Shown in pieces: positions 8,381-15,245 of a DNA stretch of 17,829 bases; position 1 is the first letter of the stretch, and each line of letters opens with the position of its first letter. The position numbers were made by a program, and so were the translations under genes. Under the pieces are notes generated by a model. That model had not been told where the DNA came from. It did not search any database and was given only the letters and a program-made list of their open reading frames with translations. Origin of the DNA: an uncultured Flavobacteriales bacterium (GTDB lineage Bacteria > Bacteroidota > Bacteroidia > Palsa-965); the NCBI GenBank assembly GCA_946478675.1, contig CAMLEF010000051.1, positions 1-17,829 of the forward strand. The letters run 5' to 3'.

Positions 8381-9613
8381 TTACGACCGGGCGTCGAAGC
8401 GGTGGTCGATGCACAAATGTCCTTGACCGTCGGGCGGTAATTTTCCCGAACCGAAAAAATCGCCGGCATCCACATCCAGCGCAATCGCATCCTGGATCCA
8501 GTCCGCCACTTCGCCGCCGACATTGGAAAAAACGGTGAGGCTGTAACGGCCCTGCTTCAGCGGCACGCGCGGCAAATGGATGCGCACGGTGATCGTATCA
8601 CCGGACAAATTATTCAGCGATTGTCCCGTGAGCTCGTTGCTGAGCTGCGCCACACGTACGCCCAATTCATCGTCGATGCCGAGTGAAACATTGAGCTGGT
8701 TGACCGTCTCGCGTGAAGGATTTTTCAGCAGCAGCTCGATCGTCGCTTCCGCCCCGCAGGTCAGCGCGCTGATCTCACGACCTGCCGCATCACGCAGCGC
8801 AAACGAAGTAAAACGAAGGCGTCCGTTGCCGGTGCGGTCGGTGCGGTCTTCGAGATTGGAAGCCGCAGGGCCCGCCGCAGCTTTGAGGTACGTCGTGATG
8901 ACTTCTTCGGCAGGGCCTGACGTTACGAGCCGGCCCGACTTGAGGTAAATGGCGCGCTCGCAGAGGTGCTGCACGGCGGCCATGTTGTGACTGACGAGAA
9001 TAACGGTTCTTCCTGCGCCGGCCACGTCTTTCATCTTGCCGAGACACTTGCGCTGGAACTCCGAATCACCGACGGCCAGCACTTCGTCGACGATGAGAAT
9101 TTCCGGATCGAGATGCGCGGCCACAGCGAATGCGAGGCGTACGTACATGCCCGAGGAATAACGCTTCACCGGCGTATCGAGAAATTTTTCGACTTCGGAG
9201 AACGCGACAATCTCATCGAAGCGCGCTTTAATCTCGGCTTTCGTCATGCCGAGAATGGAACCATTGAGAAAAATATTTTCACGGCCGCTCAATTCGGGAT
9301 GAAAGCCGGTGCCTACTTCGAGCAGGCTGGCGATGCGTCCTTCGAGCGTCACGCGTCCTTTCGTCGGCGTCACGATGCGGCTGAGCACTTTCAGCAGCGT
9401 GCTTTTTCCTGCGCCGTTGCGTCCGATGATCCCGACGCGTTCGCCGGCATGAATTTCAAAATTGAGATCGTCGAGCGCCCAGAAAGATTCTTTCGCGCCT
9501 TTCGGTTTGAACAATCCCGAAATGGAATCGCGCAGCGTGCTGTACGAGCGGCTGCCTTCGCGGCGCAGGTCGTAGCGTTTGCCCAGTCCTTCGACTTTGA
9601 TCACAGGTTCCAT
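8381..9613 (-). CDS. wzt: ABC transporter ATPase for polysaccharide export, Wzt type with C-terminal glycan-binding domain
   Basis: A 410-residue protein. Residues 1-245 are the ATPase: Walker A GRNGAGKS (64-71), signature YSSGM (152-156), Walker B ILIVDE (172-177) with catalytic E177, and switch H209 in SHN. The N-terminal SFWALDDLNFEI and the LEVGTGFHPELSGREN segment are typical of O-antigen and teichoic-acid exporters (KpsT/Wzt/TagH type). Residues ~255-400 form an extra beta-rich domain (LRFTSFALRDAAG, ATIELLLKN, GRYSLTVFSNV) matching the Wzt C-terminal domain. In studied systems this domain recognises the modified non-reducing end of the O-antigen. It couples with the permease upstream, sharing one base with its stop (TGATG). 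Several nearby methyltransferase genes fit a capped chain, by inference. Confidence 0.94.
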   Translation of the reverse strand: MEPVIKVEGLGKRYDLRREGSRSYSTLRDSISGLFKPKGAKESFWALDDLNFEIHAGERVGIIGRNGAGKSTLLKVLSRIVTPTKGRVTLEGRIASLLEVGTGFHPELSGRENIFLNGSILGMTKAEIKARFDEIVAFSEVEKFLDTPVKRYSSGMYVRLAFAVAAHLDPEILIVDEVLAVGDSEFQRKCLGKMKDVAGAGRTVILVSHNMAAVQHLCERAIYLKSGRLVTSGPAEEVITTYLKAAAGPAASNLEDRTDRTGNGRLRFTSFALRDAAGREISALTCGAEATIELLLKNPSRETVNQLNVSLGIDDELGVRVAQLSNELTGQSLNNLSGDTITVRIHLPRVPLKQGRYSLTVFSNVGGEVADWIQDAIALDVDAGDFFGSGKLPPDGQGHLCIDHRFDARS

Positions 9614-10449
9614 CAGACGATATCGGCGAAGGTGGATTCTACTTTTCGGAAATACCAGATGCCGGTGATCAGCAGCAGGACGCTGATGCCGGTGGAAATG
9701 GCGAACGATTGCCAGTTGATGACGAGATCACCGCCGAGCATACACCAGCGAAAACCGTCGATCACACCGACCATCGGGTTCATCGCGTAAAGCGTTTTCA
9801 AAAATCCGGGAATGTGCTCGCTCGCGTAAATTCTCGAGCTGTCGAAACCGACCGGGGAAATGAAAACGCCGATCTGCACGATGAACGGAACGATGTAGCG
9901 GAAGTCGCGATACTTTACGTTCAATGCAGCAATGAGAAACCCCGCACCGGCAGCGGTCACGAGGGCCAGCAGCAGGAACAGCGGGAAGAACACGATGTTC
10001 GCCGACGGCATAAACCCGTAGCAAAGCATCAGGATGATCATCAGCCCGAGCGCGATCGCAAAATCGATGAGGCTTACGATGAGCGTGCTTGCGGGCACGA
10101 TGATACGCGGGAAATACACTTTCGTAAGAAGATTTGCATTTCCCACGAGCGAGTTCGCCGATTCGGAAAAAGCGGTGGCAAACAATTGCCAGGGAAGGAT
10201 CGCCGCTACGACCATCAGCGGTCGCGGGATGCTGCCGTGATCGACGTTCATGATCATGCCGAACGCGACGAACGCTCCCGTATACAACAACGGACGCAGC
10301 ACGCTCCACGCAATGCCGATCGCCGTTTGCTTGTAACGCACCAGCACGTCGCGCCACGCGAGAAAGTAGAAAAGCCCTTTGTACATCTTCAGGTCTTTCC
10401 AGTAATTCCCGCCGGTTTTACCAGCTTCGATGACGACTCGGTTGCTCAA
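9613..10449 (-). CDS. wzm: ABC transporter permease for polysaccharide export, Wzm type
   Basis: A 278-residue ABC-2 permease with about six membrane segments (roughly 45-66, 77-96, 118-143, 150-175, 185-203, 248-267). The amphipathic N-terminus YFLAWRDVLVRYKQTAIG (28-45) and the conserved YAMNPMVGVIDGFRW (221-235) identify the Wzm/KpsM/TagG group. It forms the inner-membrane channel for the lipid-linked glycan together with Wzt. The start is uncertain. Homologs keep the N-terminal VVIEAG and NYWKDL, so the internal ATG at residue 22 seems too late. The only in-frame choices before a stop are TTG at 10447-10449 and ATT at 10458; I use TTG. This TTG lies at the end of a T-run just after a hairpin, which could affect expression. 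Confidence 0.92.
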   Translation of the reverse strand: MSNRVVIEAGKTGGNYWKDLKMYKGLFYFLAWRDVLVRYKQTAIGIAWSVLRPLLYTGAFVAFGMIMNVDHGSIPRPLMVVAAILPWQLFATAFSESANSLVGNANLLTKVYFPRIIVPASTLIVSLIDFAIALGLMIILMLCYGFMPSANIVFFPLFLLLALVTAAGAGFLIAALNVKYRDFRYIVPFIVQIGVFISPVGFDSSRIYASEHIPGFLKTLYAMNPMVGVIDGFRWCMLGGDLVINWQSFAISTGISVLLLITGIWYFRKVESTFADIV

Positions 10450-10537
10450 AAAAACAATGTGCTAATGGTGACAATGTGCTAATGTGCTAATACTGTTGTG
10501 CTATCGTTTCATTAGCACATTAACAGATTAGCACATT
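10448..10537 (-). terminator. Possible intrinsic terminator or attenuator downstream of rny
   Basis: On the minus strand, nested 11-bp stems are followed, after one G and with little spacing, by seven Ts: the inner stem is 10511-10521 with 10481-10491 (19-base loop), and the outer stem is 10527-10537 with 10456-10466. The stems are AT-rich, so they are weaker than a classical terminator. The T-run ends in the probable TTG start of wzm, so any transcript of the polysaccharide operon coming from rny would have to read through it. Confidence 0.4.
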
Positions 10538-10545
10538 AGCAAATT
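10456..10545. repeat. Clustered direct and inverted repeats of AATGTGCTAAT between rny and wzm
   Basis: Three copies of aatgtgctaat lie at 10456-10466, 10473-10483 and 10481-10491, the last two sharing three bases. A partial copy, tgtgctat, is at 10497-10504. The reverse complement attagcacatt is at 10511-10521 and 10527-10537, with a one-mismatch copy (attagcaaatt) at 10535-10545 running into the rny stop codon. Left and right copies can pair as nested 11-bp stems. Read on the minus strand, this is followed by seven Ts (10448-10454), so it resembles an AT-rich intrinsic terminator for rny, or an attenuator before wzm. It may equally be a dispersed short repeat. Confidence 0.7.
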
Positions 10546-12091
10546 ACTTCGCGTAACTGACGGCTCGTGTCTCGCGAATGACGGTGACTTTTACCTGTCC
10601 GGGATACGTCATCTCGTTCTGGATTTTCTGCGAGATGTCGATCGCCAGTTTTTCCGCGTCTTTATCGCTGATCTTCTCGGAAGAAACGATCACGCGCAGC
10701 TCGCGGCCGGCCTGGATGGCGTAGGTTTTGTCGACGCCCTGGTACGAAAGCGCGAGGGTCTCGAGATCTTTCAGTCGCTTGATGTACTGCTCAACGATCT
10801 CGCGACGTGCGCCGGGACGTGCGCCGGAAATAGCGTCACAGACCTGGATGATCGGCGAGATCATGGAATTCATTTCGATCTCGTCGTGGTGCGCACCGAT
10901 GGCGTTGCAGATGTCCGGCTTCTCTTTGTACTGCTCGGCGAGCTTCATGCCGAGGATCGCGTGCGGCAATTCCGGTTCGGTATCGGGCACTTTGCCGATG
11001 TCGTGCAGGAGGCCGGCGCGTTTGGCAGCTTTCACGTTGAGACCAAGTTCACCGGCCATGATGGCGCAGAGGTTGGCGACTTCACGCGAGTGCTGCAGCA
11101 GGTTCTGTCCGTAAGAGGAACGGTATTTCATGCGGCCGACCATGCGGATGAGCTCCGGGTGCAGGCCGTGAACGCCGAGGTCGATGCAGGTGCGTTTGCC
11201 GGTTTCGATGATCTCGTCTTCCACCTGCTTCTTCACTTTCTCGACGATCTCTTCGATGCGCGCGGGGTGAATGCGGCCGTCGGTGACGAGTTGGTGCAGC
11301 GCCAGGCGGGCGATCTCGCGGCGAACGGGATCGAAGCCGGAAAGGATGATCGCTTCGGGCGTATCGTCGACGATGATCTCGATGCCGGTAGCAGCTTCGA
11401 GCGTGCGGATGTTACGTCCTTCGCGGCCGATGATGCGTCCTTTCATCTCGTCGTTCTCGATATGGAAAACGGAGACGGAATTCTCGATCGCATGTTCGGT
11501 AGCGACGCGCTGGATAGTTTGGATGACGATGCGCTTGGCTTCTTTGTTGGCCGTCATTTTCGCTTCGTCCATAATTTCTTTCACGAGCGACATGGCTTCG
11601 GTGCGCGCTTCGGATTTCATCGATTCGACGAGCTGGGCTTTGGCGTCTTCACCGGAAATGCCGGCGATGGTTTCGAGCTGCTCCACCTGCTTGCGGTGCA
11701 TCTTTTCGATGTCGTCCTGCTTTACTTTGATCAGGTCGAGCTGGTGTTCGAGCTCTTTGCGGCGTTTCTCGAGCTCGGCGTCTTTGCGCTTGGTCTCTTC
11801 CATTTTCTGGTTGAGGGTCTGCTCTTTCTGGCGGGCGCGGTTCTCGGCCTGCTGCACCTGGTTGTTGCGTTCGTTGACGGCCTTTTCGTGCTCCTGCTTC
11901 AGTTGCAGAAACTTTTCTTTGGCCTGCAGCATTTTCTCCTTCTTGAGGGCTTCTCCGTCGGCTTCCGCCTGTTTGAGTTTATCATTCACCTTTTTGGTGA
12001 CCGCGTTGCGCAGAACGGTAGCGGTAGCCAGGATTCCAATGACGAGTGCCCCCGCTCCGGCGATCAGTGCCCACATAATTTTCGGGTCCAT
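10544..12091 (-). CDS. rny: Ribonuclease Y
   Basis: A 515-residue endoribonuclease, full length for the family. There is an N-terminal membrane anchor (about 6-28), a long charged coiled coil (about 35-200), and a KH RNA-binding domain with [10 protein letters not shown] (218-227). The HD domain has H334 and the metal-binding pair in GLLHDIGK (H363, D364), with HHDE at 401-404. The C-terminus ([12 protein letters not shown]) is the conserved RNase Y end. It starts mRNA decay at the inner membrane. ZapA and a coiled-coil protein precede it on the same strand, an arrangement I know from Bacteroidota. A 113-base gap with a hairpin separates it from zapA, so it may also have its own transcript. 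The opposite strand carries long open frames, which are shadows. Confidence 0.97.
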   Translation of the reverse strand: MDPKIMWALIAGAGALVIGILATATVLRNAVTKKVNDKLKQAEADGEALKKEKMLQAKEKFLQLKQEHEKAVNERNNQVQQAENRARQKEQTLNQKMEETKRKDAELEKRRKELEHQLDLIKVKQDDIEKMHRKQVEQLETIAGISGEDAKAQLVESMKSEARTEAMSLVKEIMDEAKMTANKEAKRIVIQTIQRVATEHAIENSVSVFHIENDEMKGRIIGREGRNIRTLEAATGIEIIVDDTPEAIILSGFDPVRREIARLALHQLVTDGRIHPARIEEIVEKVKKQVEDEIIETGKRTCIDLGVHGLHPELIRMVGRMKYRSSYGQNLLQHSREVANLCAIMAGELGLNVKAAKRAGLLHDIGKVPDTEPELPHAILGMKLAEQYKEKPDICNAIGAHHDEIEMNSMISPIIQVCDAISGARPGARREIVEQYIKRLKDLETLALSYQGVDKTYAIQAGRELRVIVSSEKISDKDAEKLAIDISQKIQNEMTYPGQVKVTVIRETRAVSYAK

Positions 12092-12129
12092 AACGGGTTT
12101 GTATTAGAGTTAGTGGTTTGTTGGTTAAC

Positions 12130-12172
12130 AAAAATCCCGCATTCCGCTCGTGCATCACGGGCGAGGTACGGG
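12130..12172 (-). ncRNA. Hairpin with short T-run between zapA and rny: attenuator, terminator or small RNA
   Basis: On the minus strand CCCG (12169-12172) can pair with CGGG (12136-12139), and CTCG (12162-12165) with CGAG (12147-12150), leaving an 11-base loop. Five Ts follow at 12130-12134. A second small hairpin (gtcc/ggac around 12196-12207) lies just upstream. The structure could end zapA transcripts, attenuate rny or be part of a small RNA; the length of the gap (113 bases) would suit a 6S-like RNA, but I cannot show that from sequence alone. Confidence 0.3.
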
Positions 12173-12204
12173 AATTCATCAACAGGTGTATGTGTCCAAC
12201 CGGA

Positions 12205-12510
12205 CTACGCAGAAGCTTTCGACCGCCCGAGGTGCGCATCCATGAGGGCATCGAGATCGGAAAGCGCGGCGATGAGGCCGTCTTTGTCTTCGATTCCATT
12301 GGATTTTGCTTCGAGGTATTGTGTGGCGAACTGGAGGGCCGTCATGGCCAGCAGGTCTTGTTTGTCCTTGACGGAAAACTGCGCTTCCAGCCGGGCGACG
12401 CGGTCGTTGATGCGTTGAGCGGCATCGATGACGAATGCTTCTTCCCGGGCTTCCACGGTGAGTGGATAGGTACGGCCTGCGATGGTTATTTTGACGGACT
12501 TTTCGCCCAT
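12205..12510 (-). CDS. zapA: Cell division protein ZapA
   Basis: A 101-residue protein with the ZapA layout. A short beta domain (KSVKITIAGRTYPLTV, 4-19) is followed by AAQRINDRV and a helical coiled coil (RLEAQFSVKDKQDLLAMTAL). It binds FtsZ and bundles protofilaments at the division ring. An ATG at 12573 gives a longer frame, but that extension is not ZapA-like and would overlap the upstream gene. The ATG at 12510 begins exactly at the conserved MGEKSVKITI. It is followed by rny and preceded 38 bases upstream by a coiled-coil gene, which supports the call. Confidence 0.93.
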   Translation of the reverse strand: MGEKSVKITIAGRTYPLTVEAREEAFVIDAAQRINDRVARLEAQFSVKDKQDLLAMTALQFATQYLEAKSNGIEDKDGLIAALSDLDALMDAHLGRSKASA

Positions 12511-12548
12511 GAGTCGGTTGCTTCTGAAGTTCCGGTGTGAAGAGAACT

Positions 12549-12842
12549 TTACCTGTTGAGCTGCGCGATGCACTTATCGATTTCCCGCACCAGCTCGTTT
12601 ATCTTGAGTTTAATTGCAAGATTCTTGTCTGATTCCGAACCGGAAAGGTTTTGGGCAAGCAGCAGGGCCTTGTTCTGGTCTTCCAGCTTGCGATTGGCCT
12701 CTTCGAGTTCTTCCACCCTGCTTTTCAGGCGTTTAGTCTGCTCTTTGAACTGAACGTTCTCCTTCTGCAGGGCTTCCTGCAAAGCTAAGATTTTTTCGGT
12801 CTTGGCCTTGAGTTTCTTTACCGCCTCGTGCAGGGAATTCAT
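12549..12842 (-). CDS. Small coiled-coil protein, ZapB-like, upstream of zapA
   Basis: A 97-residue, almost wholly helical protein. Heptad-like spacing runs from about 5 to 65 (VKKLKAKTEKILAL, LKSRVEELEEANRKLEDQ), and a conserved-looking tail IKLKINELVREIDKCIAQL follows at about 77-95. There is no signal peptide or membrane segment. The same order, coiled-coil protein then zapA then rny, is familiar from Bacteroidota genomes. A role with ZapA at the division ring, like ZapB in other bacteria, is a reasonable inference. Sequence similarity to ZapB itself cannot be judged because coiled coils converge. Confidence 0.8.
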   Translation of the reverse strand: MNSLHEAVKKLKAKTEKILALQEALQKENVQFKEQTKRLKSRVEELEEANRKLEDQNKALLLAQNLSGSESDKNLAIKLKINELVREIDKCIAQLNR

Positions 12843-12992
12843 ACGCTACGTCCTTGAAGGGTTGGTTCGGTAAAGATAGTTTTTTGAGGTGATTTTTAAG
12901 GAGATAACAAAGGCGTTAGACGAAACGACATGGAATCCTCCTGAAGACGGTAAAAAGGGAGACGGGATTTCAGAAGATAGACTTTAATCAGG
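12843..12992. promoter_or_regulatory. Gap with weak promoter-like sequence before the coiled-coil/zapA/rny block
   Basis: This 150-base gap separates the TonB_C run from the division genes. On the minus strand TATCTTTA (12871-12878), about 28 bases before the ATG at 12842, matches seven of eight positions of the Bacteroidota -7 element TAnnTTTG. I see no good -33 TTG at the right distance, so the call is weak. An imperfect 8-bp stem (12938-12945 with 12969-12976, 23-base loop) lies just after the last TonB_C gene and has no T-run. Confidence 0.3.
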
Positions 12993-13448
12993 TTACCGGC
13001 GTCTCTTTTTCTTCTTCGGAGTATCGGCCGGCAGAACAAATTTGATCGGCTGTGTAATATTTACACGCACCGGTTTGCCATTCAATTTTCCCGGCGTCCA
13101 CTTCGGCATGAGGCCAATCACGCGTTCTGCTTCTTTCGAAAGGCCCGGCGCACCGGGAACGCCTTTCACCGTTTGAATGTTGGTGATTGAACCGTCTTTC
13201 TCCACAGTAAACTGTACGTAGACGGTTCCCTGCAATCCTTTTTCTTTTTCAATGAGCGGATACCGGATGGAATCGCGGAGGAACTGTAAGAAAGCCGTTT
13301 CTCCTCCCGGGAACTGCGGCATTTCCTCTTTCATGATAAAAGAGTCAGCCGAAGTCGGCGGCGGTGGTGTGATATCGTTGTTTTGCGCGAAGCCGGGCAG
13401 GTATCCAGCGAGCAATAGAGCACACAAAAGGAAAAACTTCTTTATCAT
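12993..13448 (-). CDS. Secreted TonB C-terminal-domain protein (single domain)
   Basis: A 151-residue protein. A signal peptide lies at 1-21 (basic MIKK, hydrophobic core, GFA-Q cleavage), followed by a short proline patch (TPPPPT). A TonB_C domain at ~43-139 has MPQFPGG (43-49), LQGTVYVQFTVEKDGSI (72-88) and PKWTPGKLNGKPVRV (115-129). The tail is very basic (KKKKRRR). In true TonB this domain contacts the TonB box of outer-membrane transporters, and the protein is anchored in the inner membrane through an N-terminal helix. Here the N-terminus looks cleavable, no long Pro-rich linker is present, and there are no exbB or exbD genes nearby. A periplasmic, non-canonical role is likely, but I cannot name it. 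I took the ATG at 13448 rather than 13529 because it begins the signal peptide, two bases after the upstream stop. Confidence 0.82.
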   Translation of the reverse strand: MIKKFFLLCALLLAGYLPGFAQNNDITPPPPTSADSFIMKEEMPQFPGGETAFLQFLRDSIRYPLIEKEKGLQGTVYVQFTVEKDGSITNIQTVKGVPGAPGLSKEAERVIGLMPKWTPGKLNGKPVRVNITQPIKFVLPADTPKKKKRRR

Positions 13449-13450
13449 TT

Positions 13451-14353
13451 TCAGTTCGGGAGTGTAAATCTGACCGGCTGTGTAACACTCACCCGGATCA
13501 CCTTGCCCTTCATTGTAGCAGGCTTCCACTTCGGCATATTCATAATAACGCGCACCGCCTCCGCAGAAAGCTCGGGCGCATCGGGAACGCCTCTTACGAC
13601 CGTTGCGTTTGAAATGCGGCCGTCTTTCTCAACGACAAACTGAACATAGACTGTTCCCTGCTGGCCTTTATCACGGGCTTCTTTCGGATACTGAATATTG
13701 GTTCTCATATATTCCACGAAAGCGGATGAACCTCCGGGAAATTCGGCGAGATGCTCAGCGTAGGAATAAATTTGAGTGTCGCCAATATCGGTCACCAATC
13801 CCGGTTTATCCATCGGAGGTAACGAATCGGCAGCAGATGCGGGCCGGCTCGCCTGTTCTTGCGGGGCAATGTTTTTCTGAGGACTTTGCGGGGAATCCTT
13901 TGTAAGCACGAATTTGACCGGCTGCGTGATAGTCACACGCACCGGTATTCCTCTCATGCGTCCCGGCGTCCACTTCGGCATTGCCTCAATTACGCGCACC
14001 GCTTCTTCCGAAAGTTCGGGGGCGTCTTTCACGCCTTTCATCAGCTTCACGTTGGAAATGCTGCCATCTTTCTCTACGATAAACTGGACGTAGACTGTCC
14101 CCTGGTGATTTTTCTCTTTAGCCAGCGGCGGATAATGAATTTCATTTTTCAGGTATTCGAAAAAAGCGTTCTGCCCGCCGGGAAACTCCGGCATTTGCTC
14201 CGCATACGTAAATACAGGACTCGAATCACGGGCTACTGTTTGGGTTTGCACTGTAACGCTGGGCGGCGGTGGTGGTGGTGGTGTATCGTTATTCTGAGCG
14301 ATGCCGCGTACGGCTCCTGCGAGCAGCAAAAAAGCGATGAGGTAGGTTTTCAT
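13451..14353 (-). CDS. Secreted protein with two TonB C-terminal domains in tandem
   Basis: A 300-residue protein with a signal peptide (1-19; AVRGIAQ), a short poly-proline stretch (TPPPPPPP) and two TonB_C domains. Domain 1 spans ~54-150 with MPEFPGG (54-60), GTVYVQFIVEKDGSI and PKWTPGRM. Domain 2 spans ~203-298 with AEFPGG (203-208), GTVYVQFVVEKDGRI and PKWKPATM. The linker (~151-200) is rich in P, Q, S and D. The domains resemble each other and those of the neighbouring genes, so internal duplication is the simplest origin. An ATG nine bases upstream at 14362 is possible. I prefer 14353 because it gives the usual signal peptide and shares ACCCCAATGAAAA with the start of the next gene upstream. 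Function unknown. Confidence 0.85.
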   Translation of the reverse strand: MKTYLIAFLLLAGAVRGIAQNNDTPPPPPPPSVTVQTQTVARDSSPVFTYAEQMPEFPGGQNAFFEYLKNEIHYPPLAKEKNHQGTVYVQFIVEKDGSISNVKLMKGVKDAPELSEEAVRVIEAMPKWTPGRMRGIPVRVTITQPVKFVLTKDSPQSPQKNIAPQEQASRPASAADSLPPMDKPGLVTDIGDTQIYSYAEHLAEFPGGSSAFVEYMRTNIQYPKEARDKGQQGTVYVQFVVEKDGRISNATVVRGVPDAPELSAEAVRVIMNMPKWKPATMKGKVIRVSVTQPVRFTLPN

Positions 14354-14381
14354 TGGGGTCATTTGAAATGCAAATTACTTT

Positions 14382-14837
14382 TTAATTCAACTTAAAATTC
14401 ACCGGCACGATCATTCTCGTGCGCACCGGCTTCCCTCCTACCGTTCCCGGTTTCCATTTCGGCATGAGGCGAAGTACCCGCATCGCTTCTTTCGTCAGTC
14501 CGGGACCGTCTTCCACTTCTTTCACCGGTTGGATCGTGCTGATCGTTCCGTCTTTCTCGACGATGAAGCTGATGAACACGCGGCCCTGGATGCCTTTCTC
14601 CTTCTCATTCTGCGGGTAGCGGATGTTCGCGATCAGGAAATGCGCAAACTCCCGCTCACCGCCAGGAAACTGCGGAGCGACTTCCACGCGAATCATATTC
14701 AGCGTGTCACCATCCGGTGAACCGGCATAAACCAGCGTATCCGGGCCCGTGCTGCCGGCAGTCAGTGAATCCTTCCGCTGTGCGTGCAGCGCGAGCGTGA
14801 GCAGGGAAAAAATCGTGAGCGAAAAGAGTTTTTTCAT
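14382..14837 (-). CDS. Secreted TonB C-terminal-domain protein (single domain)
   Basis: A 151-residue protein. Its signal peptide is at 1-20 (MKKLF then a hydrophobic core, LHAQ), then a TonB_C domain at ~54-150 with APQFPGG (54-60), GIQGRVFISFIVEKDG (82-97) and LMPKWKPGTVGGKPVR (124-139). The methionine usually seen before PxFPGG is replaced by alanine. A longer frame begins at 14909, but the ATG at 14837 overlaps the upstream stop (ATGA) and begins the signal peptide. The next gene of the run follows 28 bases later. It is an operon member of unknown role. Confidence 0.82.
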   Translation of the reverse strand: MKKLFSLTIFSLLTLALHAQRKDSLTAGSTGPDTLVYAGSPDGDTLNMIRVEVAPQFPGGEREFAHFLIANIRYPQNEKEKGIQGRVFISFIVEKDGTISTIQPVKEVEDGPGLTKEAMRVLRLMPKWKPGTVGGKPVRTRMIVPVNFKLN

Positions 14838-15238
14838 TGGGGTAATACTTCCATGGGTTGAATGATCTTCACGCGAACCGGTTTTCCGTTGCTCTTGCCG
14901 GGCGACCATTTCGGAGAGGTCGATAAAACGCGGACCATTTCCATGCCGAGCAGGCTATCGCCCTGCACGAATTTTACCTGGGATAGCGAGCCGTCCGTCT
15001 CCACGTAAAAACTCACATACGCTTTGCCGGTGTGCTGAACGGAATCCGACGGCTGATACGTGATATTTTTTTCAAGGAATTCATTGAACGCCGCTTCTCC
15101 ACCTGGAAATTGCGGCATCTCCTGCGCTTCGAGCACACATTGAAACCGTGACGTATCGATTCGCGCAACAATGGAATCTTCCTGCGCAAACGTCAGCGTC
15201 GCGATACAAAAGAACAAGAAGAAGAATCCCGCTTTCAT
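14834..15238 (-). CDS. Secreted TonB C-terminal-domain protein, divergent
   Basis: A 134-residue protein with a signal peptide (1-18, TLTFAQ) and one TonB_C-like domain at ~41-133: MPQFPGG (41-47), TGKAYVSFYVETDGSL (70-85) and SPKWSPGKSNGKPVRV (108-123). It is the most divergent of the series. The G-T-V-Y-V-Q-F core has become GKAYVSF, and the YP after the second helix is YQ. It starts seven bases after the MORN-TonB_C gene and its stop overlaps the next start by four bases, so it is firmly inside the operon. Function unknown. Confidence 0.8.
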   Translation of the reverse strand: MKAGFFFLFFCIATLTFAQEDSIVARIDTSRFQCVLEAQEMPQFPGGEAAFNEFLEKNITYQPSDSVQHTGKAYVSFYVETDGSLSQVKFVQGDSLLGMEMVRVLSTSPKWSPGKSNGKPVRVKIIQPMEVLPQ

Positions 15239-15245
15239 GCCTGAA

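Noticed and set aside
10448..10545. CRISPR array in the rny-wzm gap
   Set aside because: The units are 11 bases, partly overlapping and in both directions, with no unique spacers of regular length and no cas genes nearby.
10886..12418. Plus-strand open frame of 510 residues opposite rny (and a 278-residue frame at 11271-12107)
   Set aside because: It lies wholly antisense to rny and zapA, both clearly real. The translation is a low-complexity Phe/Leu/Val/Asp mix with no recognisable domain, as expected from a mirrored coiled-coil gene.
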